Below, piece by piece: positions 1-10,953 of a stretch of DNA of 53,334 bases. Origin of the DNA: Acephala macrosclerotiorum (lineage: Eukaryota; Ascomycota; Leotiomycetes; Helotiales; Mollisiaceae); assembly GCA_014904845.1 (NCBI GenBank), contig MU119536.1:1-53334 (forward strand), read 5' to 3'. Each line of letters opens with the position of its first letter. The stretch's first letter is position 1. The translations under genes and the position numbers were made by a program. Below the pieces are notes generated by a model, which saw only the letters and a list, made by a program, of their open reading frames with translations, searched no databases and was not told the DNA's origin.

Positions 1-88
<88 letters not shown>

Positions 89-540
89 AAAAAAAAGTAA
101 ATTAAAATCGATAAAAAAAATTAAAAAAGTTTTTATTACTAAAAAGAAAAAAGTTGAAAAGACTAAAAAAATAGAGTAAAAAAAAGTAGATCAACAAATA
201 AAAACAAAAATCAAAAAAAGAAAATAAAAAACGATTAAAATTATTAAATAAATTAAAAACAAAATCAAAAAAATAGTCAAAAAAATCAAATCGTCTAAAA
301 TTGTAATATTAAGATTTGAAAGTATTGTATTACAAAGTTTAAAGTCACATGAAGAGATTGAAATGGCACAAATTGATGTTTAAAAGAAGAAAATAAAACA
401 TATAATTAAAAAAAGTCGGAAAATCATTTTGCCAGAACGAATGAAAAATTGAAGATTGCGATTAATAGAAACAGATTGAATACAATGTGCGACAGTATAT
501 TTTTAATTTTAGAAGATTCTATAAGAGAGTTGTTGAGTTA
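1..540. repeat. AT-rich island, starting with an 85-base poly(A) run
   Basis: The first 85 bases are all A. The following ~300 bases are strongly A-biased on the + strand (far more A than T), with scattered G and C, then the composition drifts to normal by about 540. A short readable stretch near 296-382 ends in a stop, but I recognise nothing in it. The composition fits a worn repeat or transposon relic. The A/T strand bias differs from the more balanced AT-rich islands near 35 kb and 52 kb. Confidence 0.7.
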
Positions 541-1005
541 TAATTTTTTAAAGTTGCGAGGCTGATAAATGGAGTGTGCATTTGGTGGGTTTGTGCACTG
601 ACAGTGGAAATCGGTTATACGACTGATAGACGCATCACCCCGCATTCTGTTTCATGATTTCGTGCTCTCTAAGTGGCCTACCTTAAACACTCGGAGCCGA
701 TCCTTCGGTTCGTGCCGTGCTGGTCAAACAATACGATGCGAGATGTTTCACGAATTGAATTCATTCGCCTGCTGCCAGCCATGGCCGGTAAAGCTGCTCC
801 CCCGATAAATTTTGGGTAGCCCACGGTATGTGATTCAAGAGAAAGATGATGCTCATCTGAACCTCCGTCTTTATAAATGCATCAACCACACCTTTATCTC
901 CTCATGCGATGACCGACTTGTGACTTCAAGTACCTTATAACACGCGATGGTCCCACTTCTGTCGTTCGAGCCACTCTATACTGTTGCTAATCAGTATCAA
1001 TCATC
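541..1005. promoter_or_regulatory. Intergenic region upstream of the P450 gene
   Basis: No gene is seen. A TATA-like stretch (tttataaatg) lies near 870, about 135 bases before the chosen P450 start, so this is probably its promoter and 5' leader. Nothing else is recognisable. Confidence 0.35.
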
Positions 1006-2702
1006 ATGTATCTTGAAATCCTCCATTTGAGCGCCACTCTGGCTAAAGGCCTGGTGGTGGTAAGTCATTCATCCGTTGCCTACCAAAGGGAGTCCACCTG
1101 ACCTCTGATATCCAGGCAACTGTCATGTACATCGTGGGGAATTTTCTGTACAACCTATTTCTCCACCCCCTTCGAAAATATCCGGGCCCGCTCTTACATC
1201 GAGCGTCTCGAATACCATACTGCATCAGCGCGATTCAAGGCACGCTAGCCTTCGAAATTCTGGACCTGCACAACAAATACGGCTCTGTGGTGCGCGTAGC
1301 GCCCGACGAACTAGCCTTCGCCGATGCTACAGCTTGGAAAGATATCATGGGCCACAAAACGGGAGGTCAAGAGATGGGGAAATGGCCTCCCTTCACCCGC
1401 GTCCTGGACACAATGCCATCAGACATCATCAGCGCCGATCGCGAAGAACATTCCAGACTTCGACGTCAGCTAGGGCATGGATTCTCTGATAAATCTCTGA
1501 GGGAGCAGCAGCCACTGATTACTGGGTATATCGATCTTCTCATCAAGCGCTTGCGTGAGAACAGCAAGGATGGAAAGCCTCTGAATATCGCAGCTTGGTA
1601 CAACTACACGACTTTTGATATCATTGGAGATTTGGCGTTTGGTGAGCCGTTCCGATGTCTTGAGGGCTCGAATTATCATCCTTGGGTGAAGATGATTTTT
1701 AAGGCGGCGAGGATGGGGACTGTGGTGCAGAGTCTGGGCCATTATCCGTTGCTTAAGAAGGTGCTCTTCAACATGGTGTCGCTATCTGTGATGCGTGGAC
1801 ATGATAATCACATGAGTTATACCAGAGCCAAATTGCTGAAACGGATGGAGTTGGGAGAAGAAAGGCCGGATTTGATTGAGTGGCTGTTGAAGAAGTCTGA
1901 GGATTGGGTAATTATTGTGTTTGGGTGCTTTCATGATCACGGTGCTGACCCCCTCTTTCAGGATATGGACTTTGCCAAACTTGCATCGAATGCTAGTATC
2001 TTAATCATAGCCGGCTCTGAGACAACAGCAACAGCTTTCGGGCGTGACTTACTTCTTGCTCACACACCCAGAAGCATTGGCGAAGCTTTCACATGAAGTG
2101 CGATCAGCGTTCATCACCGAGGAGGAGATCAACATCAACACCGTCAACAAACTAGAGTATATGCTAGCCTGTCTCGAAGAAACCTTGCGTCTCTATCCTC
2201 CCGTCGCTATTGGAGTACCTCGAATTGTGCCTCAAGGAGGAGGAACAATCAGTGGGCACTTTGTTCCTGAGAATGTAAGTTCTCCTGATGCATACTTATG
2301 GCCAAGCTGACAGAATGAAAAGACTCACGTTACGATCCATCAATGGGCCATGTATCACAATGAGGCTCACTTCAAGGACCCGTTCAGCTTTCATCCTGAG
2401 CGGTTCCTTGGTGACCCGAGATTCGCAAGCGATAATCGGGAAGCTCTGCAGCCGTTTCACGTCGGGCCGCGGAACTGCTTGGGGAGAAAGTAAGATATCC
2501 TTTCACTTCCATGTTCTATGTGAATGGGTTAGAAGTAGCTGACATCTTTAGCTTGGCATACACCGAGATGCGACTGATTCTTGCACGAATAATTTTCAAC
2601 TTTGATATGAGACTTGTAGACGAGAATGAAGGGTGGCTAGGGCAGAAGGTGTATAACCTGTGGGACAAGGGTCCGCTCTATGTTCATCTCCGTGCTAGGT
2701 AA
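1006..2702 (+). CDS. Cytochrome P450 monooxygenase, five exons, one apparent frameshift
   Basis: Haem-thiolate monooxygenase, expected to be anchored in the ER membrane. I read exons 1006-1059, 1116-1907, 1962-2274, 2314-2489 and 2552-2702, all with GT-AG introns; the third intron is only 39 nt. The N-terminus is hydrophobic and leads to a Pro-rich hinge (RKYPGP). Motifs in order: I-helix AGSETTA, K-helix EETLR, PERF, and the haem loop FHVGPRNCLGR with its Cys ligand. Total length is about 495 residues, normal for the family. The reading frame shifts between the I-helix (ends ~2037) and the next helix (VTYFLLTHPE, from 2044) with no room for an intron, so there is a one- or two-base indel or a sequencing error. 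It resembles fungal CYP65-type secondary-metabolite P450s, but the substrate cannot be told. Confidence 0.9.
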
Positions 2703-2953
2703 TTGGACAGACTTGAGTCCAAGTTCAATAAGACATAGCCTTTCGAATAAATAGTACCAGAACTTCTCATGGCAGCAGCAAATTTGGGAAGTGCAGACGA
2801 TACGAGAAAGTCCCGATCACGTGCTACAAATTACTCTGTATCAACGATGCAAGAAGTCGGGCATTCTTCCACATGTTTTGTATATGTTTTATAAACTAAG
2901 GGTGAATGTTCCTAATATATATATCAAAACCTTCCTGCCCCTTCCTCCTCCAA

Positions 2954-3519
2954 CTACTCTCTACCATCCTCTTCAAGCTTAGCAACAACCTTTCCCATCA
3001 TCTCCTCCAAACTCCTTCCCAAACTCCTTTTTACTATCCCTAAAATGAACTTGCTACAAGTCATCTTACTCTCGTAAAGCAACTCCTTCCCGTTGCCTCC
3101 TTCCTGCACCCTCCATTCAGTCTCTATAACAATATTCAACGGACTCTTCACCCTCATAAAAATCCCCGTTTTCAAATCTGTATACTCGCCCATGCTCTCT
3201 ACATCACTCTTCCAGATCCCTCCCGGGACGTTTTGGGCATGGTCGTAGATCGCATAGACTTTCGTTTCAGAGGATGCGAGGCTTTGTAAATTTTCTGGAA
3301 TGCAGGGTGTTGATGTTGGGGAGTGGTGACTTCGGTATATTTTGATAGATCGCTATCGCACTGGAGCATGAAGTCATGGTCATGGAGAACGGAGACTGCG
3401 GCTGCTCGTGTGACTCCTGCGGGGAGGGTAGCGGTGCGTGTGAAGTTTGCGGTGGAGTTCATGACTGGAAGGGTTAGCATTGGTGAAATGGGAGGGACAG
3501 AGGGGCTTTTACTACTCAT
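2954..3519 (-). CDS. DUF7053-like protein with one frameshift
   Basis: Reads from an ATG at 3519 through a segment with LHDHDF and CDSDLSKY, then continues in another frame with VYAIYDH, GGIWKSDV, FMRVKSPLNIVIETEW and KMTCSKFILGIVK, ending near 2954. The order (LHDH, a variable Pro-rich stretch, a D-VPGGIWKSD-like box, a VRIKSP-like box, a C-terminal lysine-rich helix) matches what I know of the uncharacterised fungal DUF7053 family, which looks like a START/polyketide-cyclase-type small-ligand fold. The frame changes somewhere in 3230-3330. No plausible intron fits, so it is either an indel or a sequence error. Function unknown. Confidence 0.65.
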
Positions 3520-5976
3520 TTTGTCGTAAAATTGGTGTTGTTTTGAAGGCGTCGAGAATCAAACTGAACGGAATAGGCAATTAGATGTCAAATGATTTTA
3601 AAAAAATCTTTTGACTTCAAAATCCAATGCCTGCTAAACAGATATATGAAAGAAGCTGTGAGACAGAAAGAAAGCGTTAGGTTTATTCATCTTCGACCAA
3701 GAACATTTAAGAAACAGTATTCTTAGTGAGGGTGACAAAATCTGGAAATACGAACACGATGCGATATTTTGATCTGAGTCGAGAATAGACGGGTGCCTGT
3801 TTCATCCGATCTTCGGTCTGTCCATGCAGCGCGTACCTGTACACTGGCATGCGAGTCTGACGTCGGGACTTCGAGCGCAGAGCTCCTTATGGGGTTTGCG
3901 ATAAAACAGCTCTACCAGACTTCTATAATCTTGTCCAAGCATGCCAGGAACGAGCTGAATGAATCCTGGAAAGTGTTTGTGCACGTGATGCCGGTGAAGG
4001 AAACGAACCACGCCTGTCTATCAAACTGCACGATGTGTTGGAAGATGAAATTTATGTTTAAGAACTCATGATACTACCTCAAACCTCAAGATACCACTCA
4101 GATCCAGACCATTCTATTTCTGATCATCGCTTGCGCTTTCGCTCTCTGCTCAAAGTCCGGACTCATGATCGCCACGATCTTCAATGGGAACGCTTCGCGC
4201 ATGATGTCAAACCTAACAGGACATTGTTTCTCATGGAACGCGGAGATCTGTAATATTGACGTGCAGTGTGATAGCATATGCTCAAGATGCGACTTCTCGA
4301 ACAGATGTCTAGGCGTAAAGGAAATTTAGGAGTCCTGGATGGCAAGGACATGAATGATAGTGCGAAGAATAACCGTAGTTGCATTGTACATCGAGACTGT
4401 GAGAGCTGTGAAGGTATTGGAAAAGACAAAGGATGTCTGCGCATCTTCGACCCTGTATGGACTTCTGTATTCTCCAAATGGTTCGCCTCTCGCGTCGACC
4501 TTAGATTTTTATACTCAGCCCACTAATCTTGAACTTCTTCTAGAAGTTGAAAATTTCGTTCTTGCAAGCCAACTTCACGAGTGCTTGGTGTTGTGAGATT
4601 GGTAATCTACTACAGTAGTGGTGCTTCTTGACCGGATAAACAAAGGCAAAGAGGGATGAAGGGCATGATGTCCACTAGGCGGTGCGGCGGTGGTTTCTCA
4701 ATTCCTAGAAACGGGATTGTCCGCCACGAGTGTGACGCAAACACCGATGGCTTCCTACTGAAAATGGGAATACAAGCGTCGGATACCTTCATGGAGCGGA
4801 ATATGTGTTGCGCAAGACCATCTGCGCAGCTCTCTGGTCTACGCATGGCGATAATTTGGAAGGCTGCCGCTAAGTATTGGAAGCAAGCTGTTGGGTTGCT
4901 AGAATGCTACAAGATGGTTCCTGTGTTAATCCATGCCCTTAATAAAACTTGCCATTGATATGACTCTGTCATAGCTGAGACTTCCTTGTGTACTAATCGA
5001 TGGAATGCTGTTGTGGCAGCGCGGACAGAGCATCTTAAAGCCGGAAGCCGTGGTGTTGGTATGAATTCAGGAAGCCTACCTATCCAGACCGTGGAAAGCC
5101 ATGCGGCGCCCGTGGTCGAAAGAACTCAATAAGCTGATGAAGCTAAAACTGCTCGTTGGCTTCGACGTTGGATGGCTCACGGTACAGATGTGAGCTCTGT
5201 GGAAAGTCGAAGAACTTGCATGCTTGGATATCATCATTGTTCTCTTGTACGAAAGGTTCCTTTGTGGTGAGCACCATTGAAGAGTCCGCGAGAGGAATAT
5301 CGTCGGATTCGTCACGTGAGACACGCTCTAGCTTTTCGCCGAGTGCTCGGGAGGCTCGGGAAGTATTCCGTTCCTTCTTTGACCTCGACTACACTGGGTT
5401 CTTCTTAATGACAAAGGACCGGAGACTTTCTAGATCGTACCAATGATGGGCCCGAGCAGCCCAGGCCAAACTGGAGACATTGGCGGCAGAAATCCGGCGT
5501 CTTATGGCACTGCAATCACTTCGTCAGAACTTCGTATGAAGTGGACTAGCTTTCGGGCACTCACCTTCACACGTCGTTTTCTGCATTCCTCGTAGCCCTT
5601 GCTTCGTCTCCGTCTCTTCGGGTTCATTCTTCAGCCTTGATGATGAATGCCATTGAATGGGCCCGAGTGAGCAAAAGGTAGCCGTCGAGTGAGTTTCCTA
5701 TTCAGAAGTCGAACGTAGGATGGAAATTCGGGAGCGACATTGCGTCTAATGTTGGAGGTGGGATGGAACATTTTGAGAACAGGAAGGCTCGTTCATCTCA
5801 AGGATTATTTACCCCTGAGTTCCCTAGTCGCTCAATTCATACAGCTGTCGCACTCACTTCCCCAATCAGGGTTTCTAACCGAGAATGCTCAAACCTCGTG
5901 GTTTCGCGTCTGTGAGCGTCTTCCATAATAATAAACTTTAACATTATTTATATTCATATTACAAATGTACAAATTA
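3520..5976. other. Long stretch without a convincing gene
   Basis: Apart from the weak Cys-rich ORF at 4045-4329, I see no supported gene. On the + strand, about 4974-5450 reads as a long frame interrupted by two stops (near 5131 and 5274), which may be a decayed gene I do not recognise. Other open frames are short and have no family signature. Base composition is ordinary, so this is not an AT-rich island. Confidence 0.4.
4045..4329 (+). pseudogene. Possible small Cys-rich secreted protein with an early stop
   Basis: A frame from an ATG at 4045 meets a TGA at 4069-4071, then stays open to TAG at 4327. It contains a strongly hydrophobic stretch (ILFLIIACAFALC), which could be a signal peptide core, followed by a segment with seven cysteines (spacing roughly C-x7-C-x5-C-x3-C-x2-C-x5-C at the end) and two N-x-S/T sites. 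This looks like a small secreted Cys-rich protein. The early TGA could come from CGA by C-to-T change, or the true start may be lost. No family is recognised, and chance cannot be excluded. Confidence 0.25.
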
Positions 5977-8533
5977 TCACATCGTTGTAGCACCCAGGTA
6001 ATTCCTCGCATTTTCAAGCACCGACCTCATCCTAGAATACAACTCTCTGTTTTCATCCAGTTGCCGCCTCCCACCAGGAAAGACAACATTGCGAAGATCT
6101 TGTATGCAGGGAATCAACGGCCTGCAGTAAGAAGAAAAATTTCTCGTCACCTCCAGGGTAAATTTATCTTCTTCGTCCACTTTGCCTTTCTTAATTTCCG
6201 CAAGCTCCTTTGTGTCTTTGTAATTCCAAGACTCATATTCTGTTCTGCTCGTCCCCTGACCAGGCCCATTCCAGTGTATACAAACCCAGAATAGGACCCA
6301 GAAGAAGGACTCTAGATCATGCATGAAGCTGTGATGTTCGCCATAAAGCGCACCGATTGCCATGAACACTTTGGTACCGGTCATACTTGGCGCGCCTGAT
6401 GCCTCCTTACGGTCAATTTCGATCGCAAGATCGAAGTCAATTAGGAACCCATCCTCTTCAGTCTGCTCCAACATAATATTTCCGACCGATATGTCACGGT
6501 GGAGAACATTTCTTTTGAGCGATGACTCATGTCCTAAAACAGTTAGCAAAGGTTGGAACCCCACCAGTTAATACTAACCTTTGATCCCCCCTAAAACACC
6601 TGTTATCATGGCTGCCGGTGAGCTAGCATCATAAATACTCTTCCCAACACGACGCATTATCAAGCGACGATGTACTCGGTTTTTCCGTTGCCGCATCCTA
6701 TCCTCTTTGATAGGAGAATCCGAGCATGCCCGTTTTGGAGGTGGATTTGAGGCTTGACGGGAACTTGAGGACCTCTTGCGCGAGATGCTCCTTGTCCTGC
6801 CTCGGCCGCCGCTCATAAGTCTCTGGGCCAGTGCCGCATCAGACTTGGACGACCCTGCGAGCGTATCGGAGTTGAAGTGCCCTTTTCGAAACGCATACTT
6901 GCCGCCTTCGTCTTTCAAACCCTTGCGTACGTTGTTGCGGATGTCATCGATAGCAGATCCAACACACAGCGTCTCATGGTAGTAATACTCTGCCACATTT
7001 TCCACGCCAGCCTCTGTCAACTTCTTGAGGAGGAGGCCCTCCTCAGGCCGCTCCTCATCCTCCCATGAATCTTTGACAACAAAGTGAGACCCGGCTTTAT
7101 CACCGTCGCGATAGGCTCCCCAACAGGTTGTTGCTCGACCAGCCACGCAACGCTGTCGCTTAATGACTTTGTCCAAGTGAAGCTGCTCCGGCTGGCCATC
7201 CGTCGTAATTTTGATGTACCTGCCACCCTTGTTTTGGTGGATGGTTGGGTCAAATCCAAGCTCTCTTTCAGTCATCCAAAAGAACCCTAAGATCACAGAT
7301 ATGAACATAAGCCCGTCCTCATGTATGTCGAATGACTCTGATGCAACTCCTCCCAGTCGGTCAAATTCCCACAATCGCATAATAGAACCGCACAGTGTAA
7401 AGCCAAGAACGGATCTTCGGGTGTCCTCTGCATAGAAGATCTCCCGAGCATATCGAGATAGATCAAACCAAGTGCTGCTGTAATTATCTTCTCGCGGATT
7501 ACTCTTCAACTCCCCCGGAACGAGGACGTCGGACCAGTCGCAAGGCAAGCCATCATCGGTATTTTCCAGCAGAGCGCTCGAAGCAGGTGTTTCATTCCTC
7601 CGGTCGTATGCGATACCAACGTCAAGCTTCCGTTTGCTAATAGATCCCGAGATAGGCTTATTTGGTGTGGCAAAGCATCGCCGGAGTGTTGGAGGTTGGA
7701 AGCCTTCAGCATGCGCAAACTGGAGAAATTGGTCGATACGCTGACGGAGCCAGCGCAGTACTTTCGACTCGTTGCAATCCTCTGGCCATTCCACCCAACC
7801 AATGCCTTCGCTATACAGCGGGGTTTCCGCTTTCTTGCATCTCTCAAATACAGTCGCGGCAACCTCCCCAAGTTGTGAAACTCCATCGAAGAACTTGTTA
7901 AAGAAGTCTGCATGATCGATTATGAGGTTGCCTTCTAACTCGTCCTTCAGTATTGGATCAACGTCCCTCCTTAGGTCGGATGTGTTTGCGAAGCTGCCTG
8001 TGTTGAAGGACCAGGGTGTCTGCTGGTACGACGCAACGAAGGAGATGTTGGATTGAGGAGTCGCTGGACGATGAATTGGCCTCGTTCGCGAGATGAGGTC
8101 GATTACAGAGGACCATATTGTTGCATCTTCCACACAAGTGACGACGTTCTTTAGAAGCTGAACGGTGTGTATAAATTCAGTTTGATTCGACGAGAGACGG
8201 GCGTATACGAGGGCTATTTCGCCGTTGAGGGGAGTACGCCCATCATCAGAATGAAGAGCAGAAGAGGTTGGAAGCAGCAGCAAGATTCCTATGAGCTTGA
8301 GAGCTAAACTTCTCCCCACTGTACTGATTAGCCACGTCCGCAGACAATCAGACTGCACACTCACCTGAATCGGTAACAAGGTGCTCAAATTTAAACAGCG
8401 GATCTTGGAAGTCGGCGTCGGGATATGCCAACTTCAAGGTAGTGCGAAAATCGTTAAGGGCATCAGTGAGAGGATTGTCCTGTATGACCTTGAGTTGTTG
8501 GTCAGAGAGTCCAGCCATGAGTTCCAGCATCAC
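5977..8533 (-). CDS. FunK1-type fungal protein kinase
   Basis: Exons 8365-8533, 6579-8318 and 5977-6533 (minus strand) join in frame to 821 residues; introns are 46 and 45 nt. For the first intron I chose the acceptor TACAG, because the earlier CAG would give a stop. The long N-terminal half is the usual variable part of FunK1 proteins. The kinase part has the ATP-binding Lys in HFVVKDSW (about K472), the catalytic loop HRDISVGNI (about 648) and LIDFDLAIE in place of DFG (about 669), the form typical of FunK1. An Arg/Ser-rich basic insert (about 555-600) sits between the lobes and could be nuclear-targeting. FunK1 kinases are expanded in fungi; substrates are unknown. The gene looks intact. 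Confidence 0.85.
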
Positions 8534-8915
8534 TTCAGAAAATGCGACAGATCGCGAATGGTGGGTACAAGGTTGAGCATTGGAAGAGCACTGTCAACAT
8601 GGCAGGGTGGTTGCGCGAATATTCTCTGCTCATAGAGATCTAATTGATTAAACTTTCCTTCAAGCAACTTTGCAAAAGAAAATCTCGGAGCCAGCGGTAT
8701 GGCAGTGAAGGACTACGATCTCATCGTTTGTGGTGGCGCTGCTGTGTTTGGTGCTGGAAAGAAGTGACGTTGAATTGAATTTAAAAAAGCTTGGGTCACT
8801 GGAGCCGAGCTTGTCCGGATTTAAAGCTAAATCCGATAGTCTTGCAGCCAACACGTCTTGACGCGCCATCACTTCTGGCAACCAATTGATCATCACCACC
8901 AGTCTCATAGCCGCC
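8534..8915. promoter_or_regulatory. Divergent intergenic region between the FunK1 and caspase-like genes
   Basis: 382 bases separate two divergent starts. Both genes probably take their promoters from here. I see no clear TATA box or repeated operator. Confidence 0.3.
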
Positions 8916-10680
8916 ATGCCCGGGACTATTCAATCAAACTCTGCTAGGCGAGTCAGAGATCCTACTACCGGTCGATTCAAGACACCGCCATCGAACCGGC
9001 ATCGTGCTCAATGTGCTCCAGCAACGGAGCAGCTACACCAGCAGATCATCGCACAATCGCGGCTGTGCGAGCCCATCTTCCAGATGCACCTCAGGCTGGA
9101 TCTACAAATACGGGGCCGTTGATTGGGAGGCAGAGTGGAGGAAGATGAAGGACCAATTTAGACGTATGCGAGATATGTGGGTATGTGTTCGACCAGTTCC
9201 GCGTCGTTCAACATTGACTGACAATTCTCCTAGTTCTTGAAGGAGAACCAGTGTATCAACCTACGAAGAGAAAGTAAAGGATACTCCGAGGCGAATACCG
9301 GGGCCTGAAGCAAACTACTGGTGTCGGCAGGGACGATGTCGAGCTGTTGAAAAGGGTCACTCGGGACAAGAGGAAAGAACTTGACGAAATCGAGCAAAAA
9401 GTCCAAGAACGGAATAAATACGCGAGTCATCTTCAGGAGTTCGAGCTTACGGAGGCAGAAAAGGGCCAGCTTCAAGAGCAGTTCGATGAGCTAGAGGAAG
9501 AAAAGAGAGAACTCGAGATGTAGATGGACGAAGAGAGAGCAGATTTAGAAGGCAGACTCGAAGAACTAGGAGAGCTGGAAAACTTGGTCGGTCGAAACGT
9601 CAACTGCGAGATGTCGGCACCTATAACAGACACCCTTCTCAAAGCATGGCCTTCACGACGCTGATCCCAGATCCCAGAGTCAAGGTCCTGTTGGTCCATT
9701 GGGCCTCAGATGACTGATGATTGACAGCGGAGATCAACACTCTTCACTTTTTGCTCGAACAGCAATACAAATTTGAGGTCTCTCAGTTTTCTATCCCTGA
9801 CGACAATCCTTCTGGCCACTTGGCCGCCGCCGTACTCGGTTTCTTAGAGGGCAGTCCTCCAGATACACCCTTCATGTTCTGTTATGGTGGCCACGGCTTG
9901 ATAAATTCGCCTAGGACGGATAGCGTTTGGACAGCGTGAATTCTATTTTGATGCTTGGAAGACACGAAGGGTCTGCGGCACCGCAAGGTCAGTCTTGTCA
10001 CCTTATGGCATGCTGATAGTTCATAGCACCATGGAAGTCGATTCCCCTAATATATCTGCAAGTTGCATTTAGACATTGCTAGAACAATCGCTAGCAGACA
10101 CTATCCTCTTCTACGATGCTTGTTATTCTGCCGACACAGCCATCGCCATACCAAGATCTCAGGGGTTGACAGAATCAATTGTAGCCTGTGGGTTTGAAAC
10201 GGTAGCTCCTGCCCGAGGCCGGCACTCATTTGCCCACTCTTTGATAGCATTGCGCGAGATGAGAGGTGCTGCTTTCTCTGTTTCTAAGCTGTACTCCCGA
10301 GTCATGGCAAAGCTCAGGAACACTCCACGCCCAACGTTGCAAGCTACTCTTGTCCACTAACTATACCCTGACAAGTGAGCCTAGCGGACGAAGAATTCTA
10401 ATACACTCCATGGGCGGTGTACCCGAGCGATCTGCCCATCTCCCCGCTTACAACCTCCCTGTAACTTTGACCTTCGTTGTAGAAGACGGTTTCTTCAATT
10501 AAGTCTGGTGGGGCTGGGTACTGAACTCGACGCCCGACACACTTCATTTCGTGAACGCACGCTTTGGAGCTGGTCCTGACTACGAAAAATGGATTTTGCA
10601 ATGTAAACAACAGGTCGAGGGAACGCAATTGCTGCTTCAATTCGCTAATGTCCCACAATGCGATTCAATTTATGTATTAT
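8916..10680 (+). pseudogene. Coiled-coil/caspase-like protein, tandem copy 1 (broken)
   Basis: Starts with ATG in a good context (CCGCCATGCCC). The parts match copy 2 at 10954 in order: a basic N-terminus with RVRDPTTGRFK; AVDWEAEW followed by an intron starting near 9181; a Glu/Lys-rich coiled coil (9330-9600); VKVLLVHW; the His-box CYGGHG (~9880); the Cys-box YDACYSAD (~10117); and SGRRILI near 10390. Between these the frame changes several times and stops occur (for example TAG at ~9521, TGA at ~9715 and ~9937). Both catalytic residues remain, but no continuous protein can be made, so this is a decayed duplicate. In working form it would be a caspase-like (C14 clan CD) cysteine peptidase. 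Confidence 0.7.
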
Positions 10681-10953
10681 AGGAATGGTAATTACATAAT
10701 ACACCCAAAGTACTAGAGACTTCACAAGATTGATCAAAAGAACCAAGTTATCTTCCTCCTGACTGTTAGTCCACATTTACCCCAGATTAACCCATATAGT
10801 GTAGCGAGCTCATGGGGAACTAATCACCATCCGGTCTAGTTAAGTCAATAAAGCAAAGACTCCCCTGACGCGTCGAGCTGTCCTTAAAAATCAACATCTG
10901 CTTTCATTCGAGCCAATTGACTCAGGCGCCTATTGTCTACCAGTCTTCCGACA

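Noticed and set aside
4656..4958. 100-residue + strand frame
   Set aside because: No homology pattern, and the flanking frame is full of stops.
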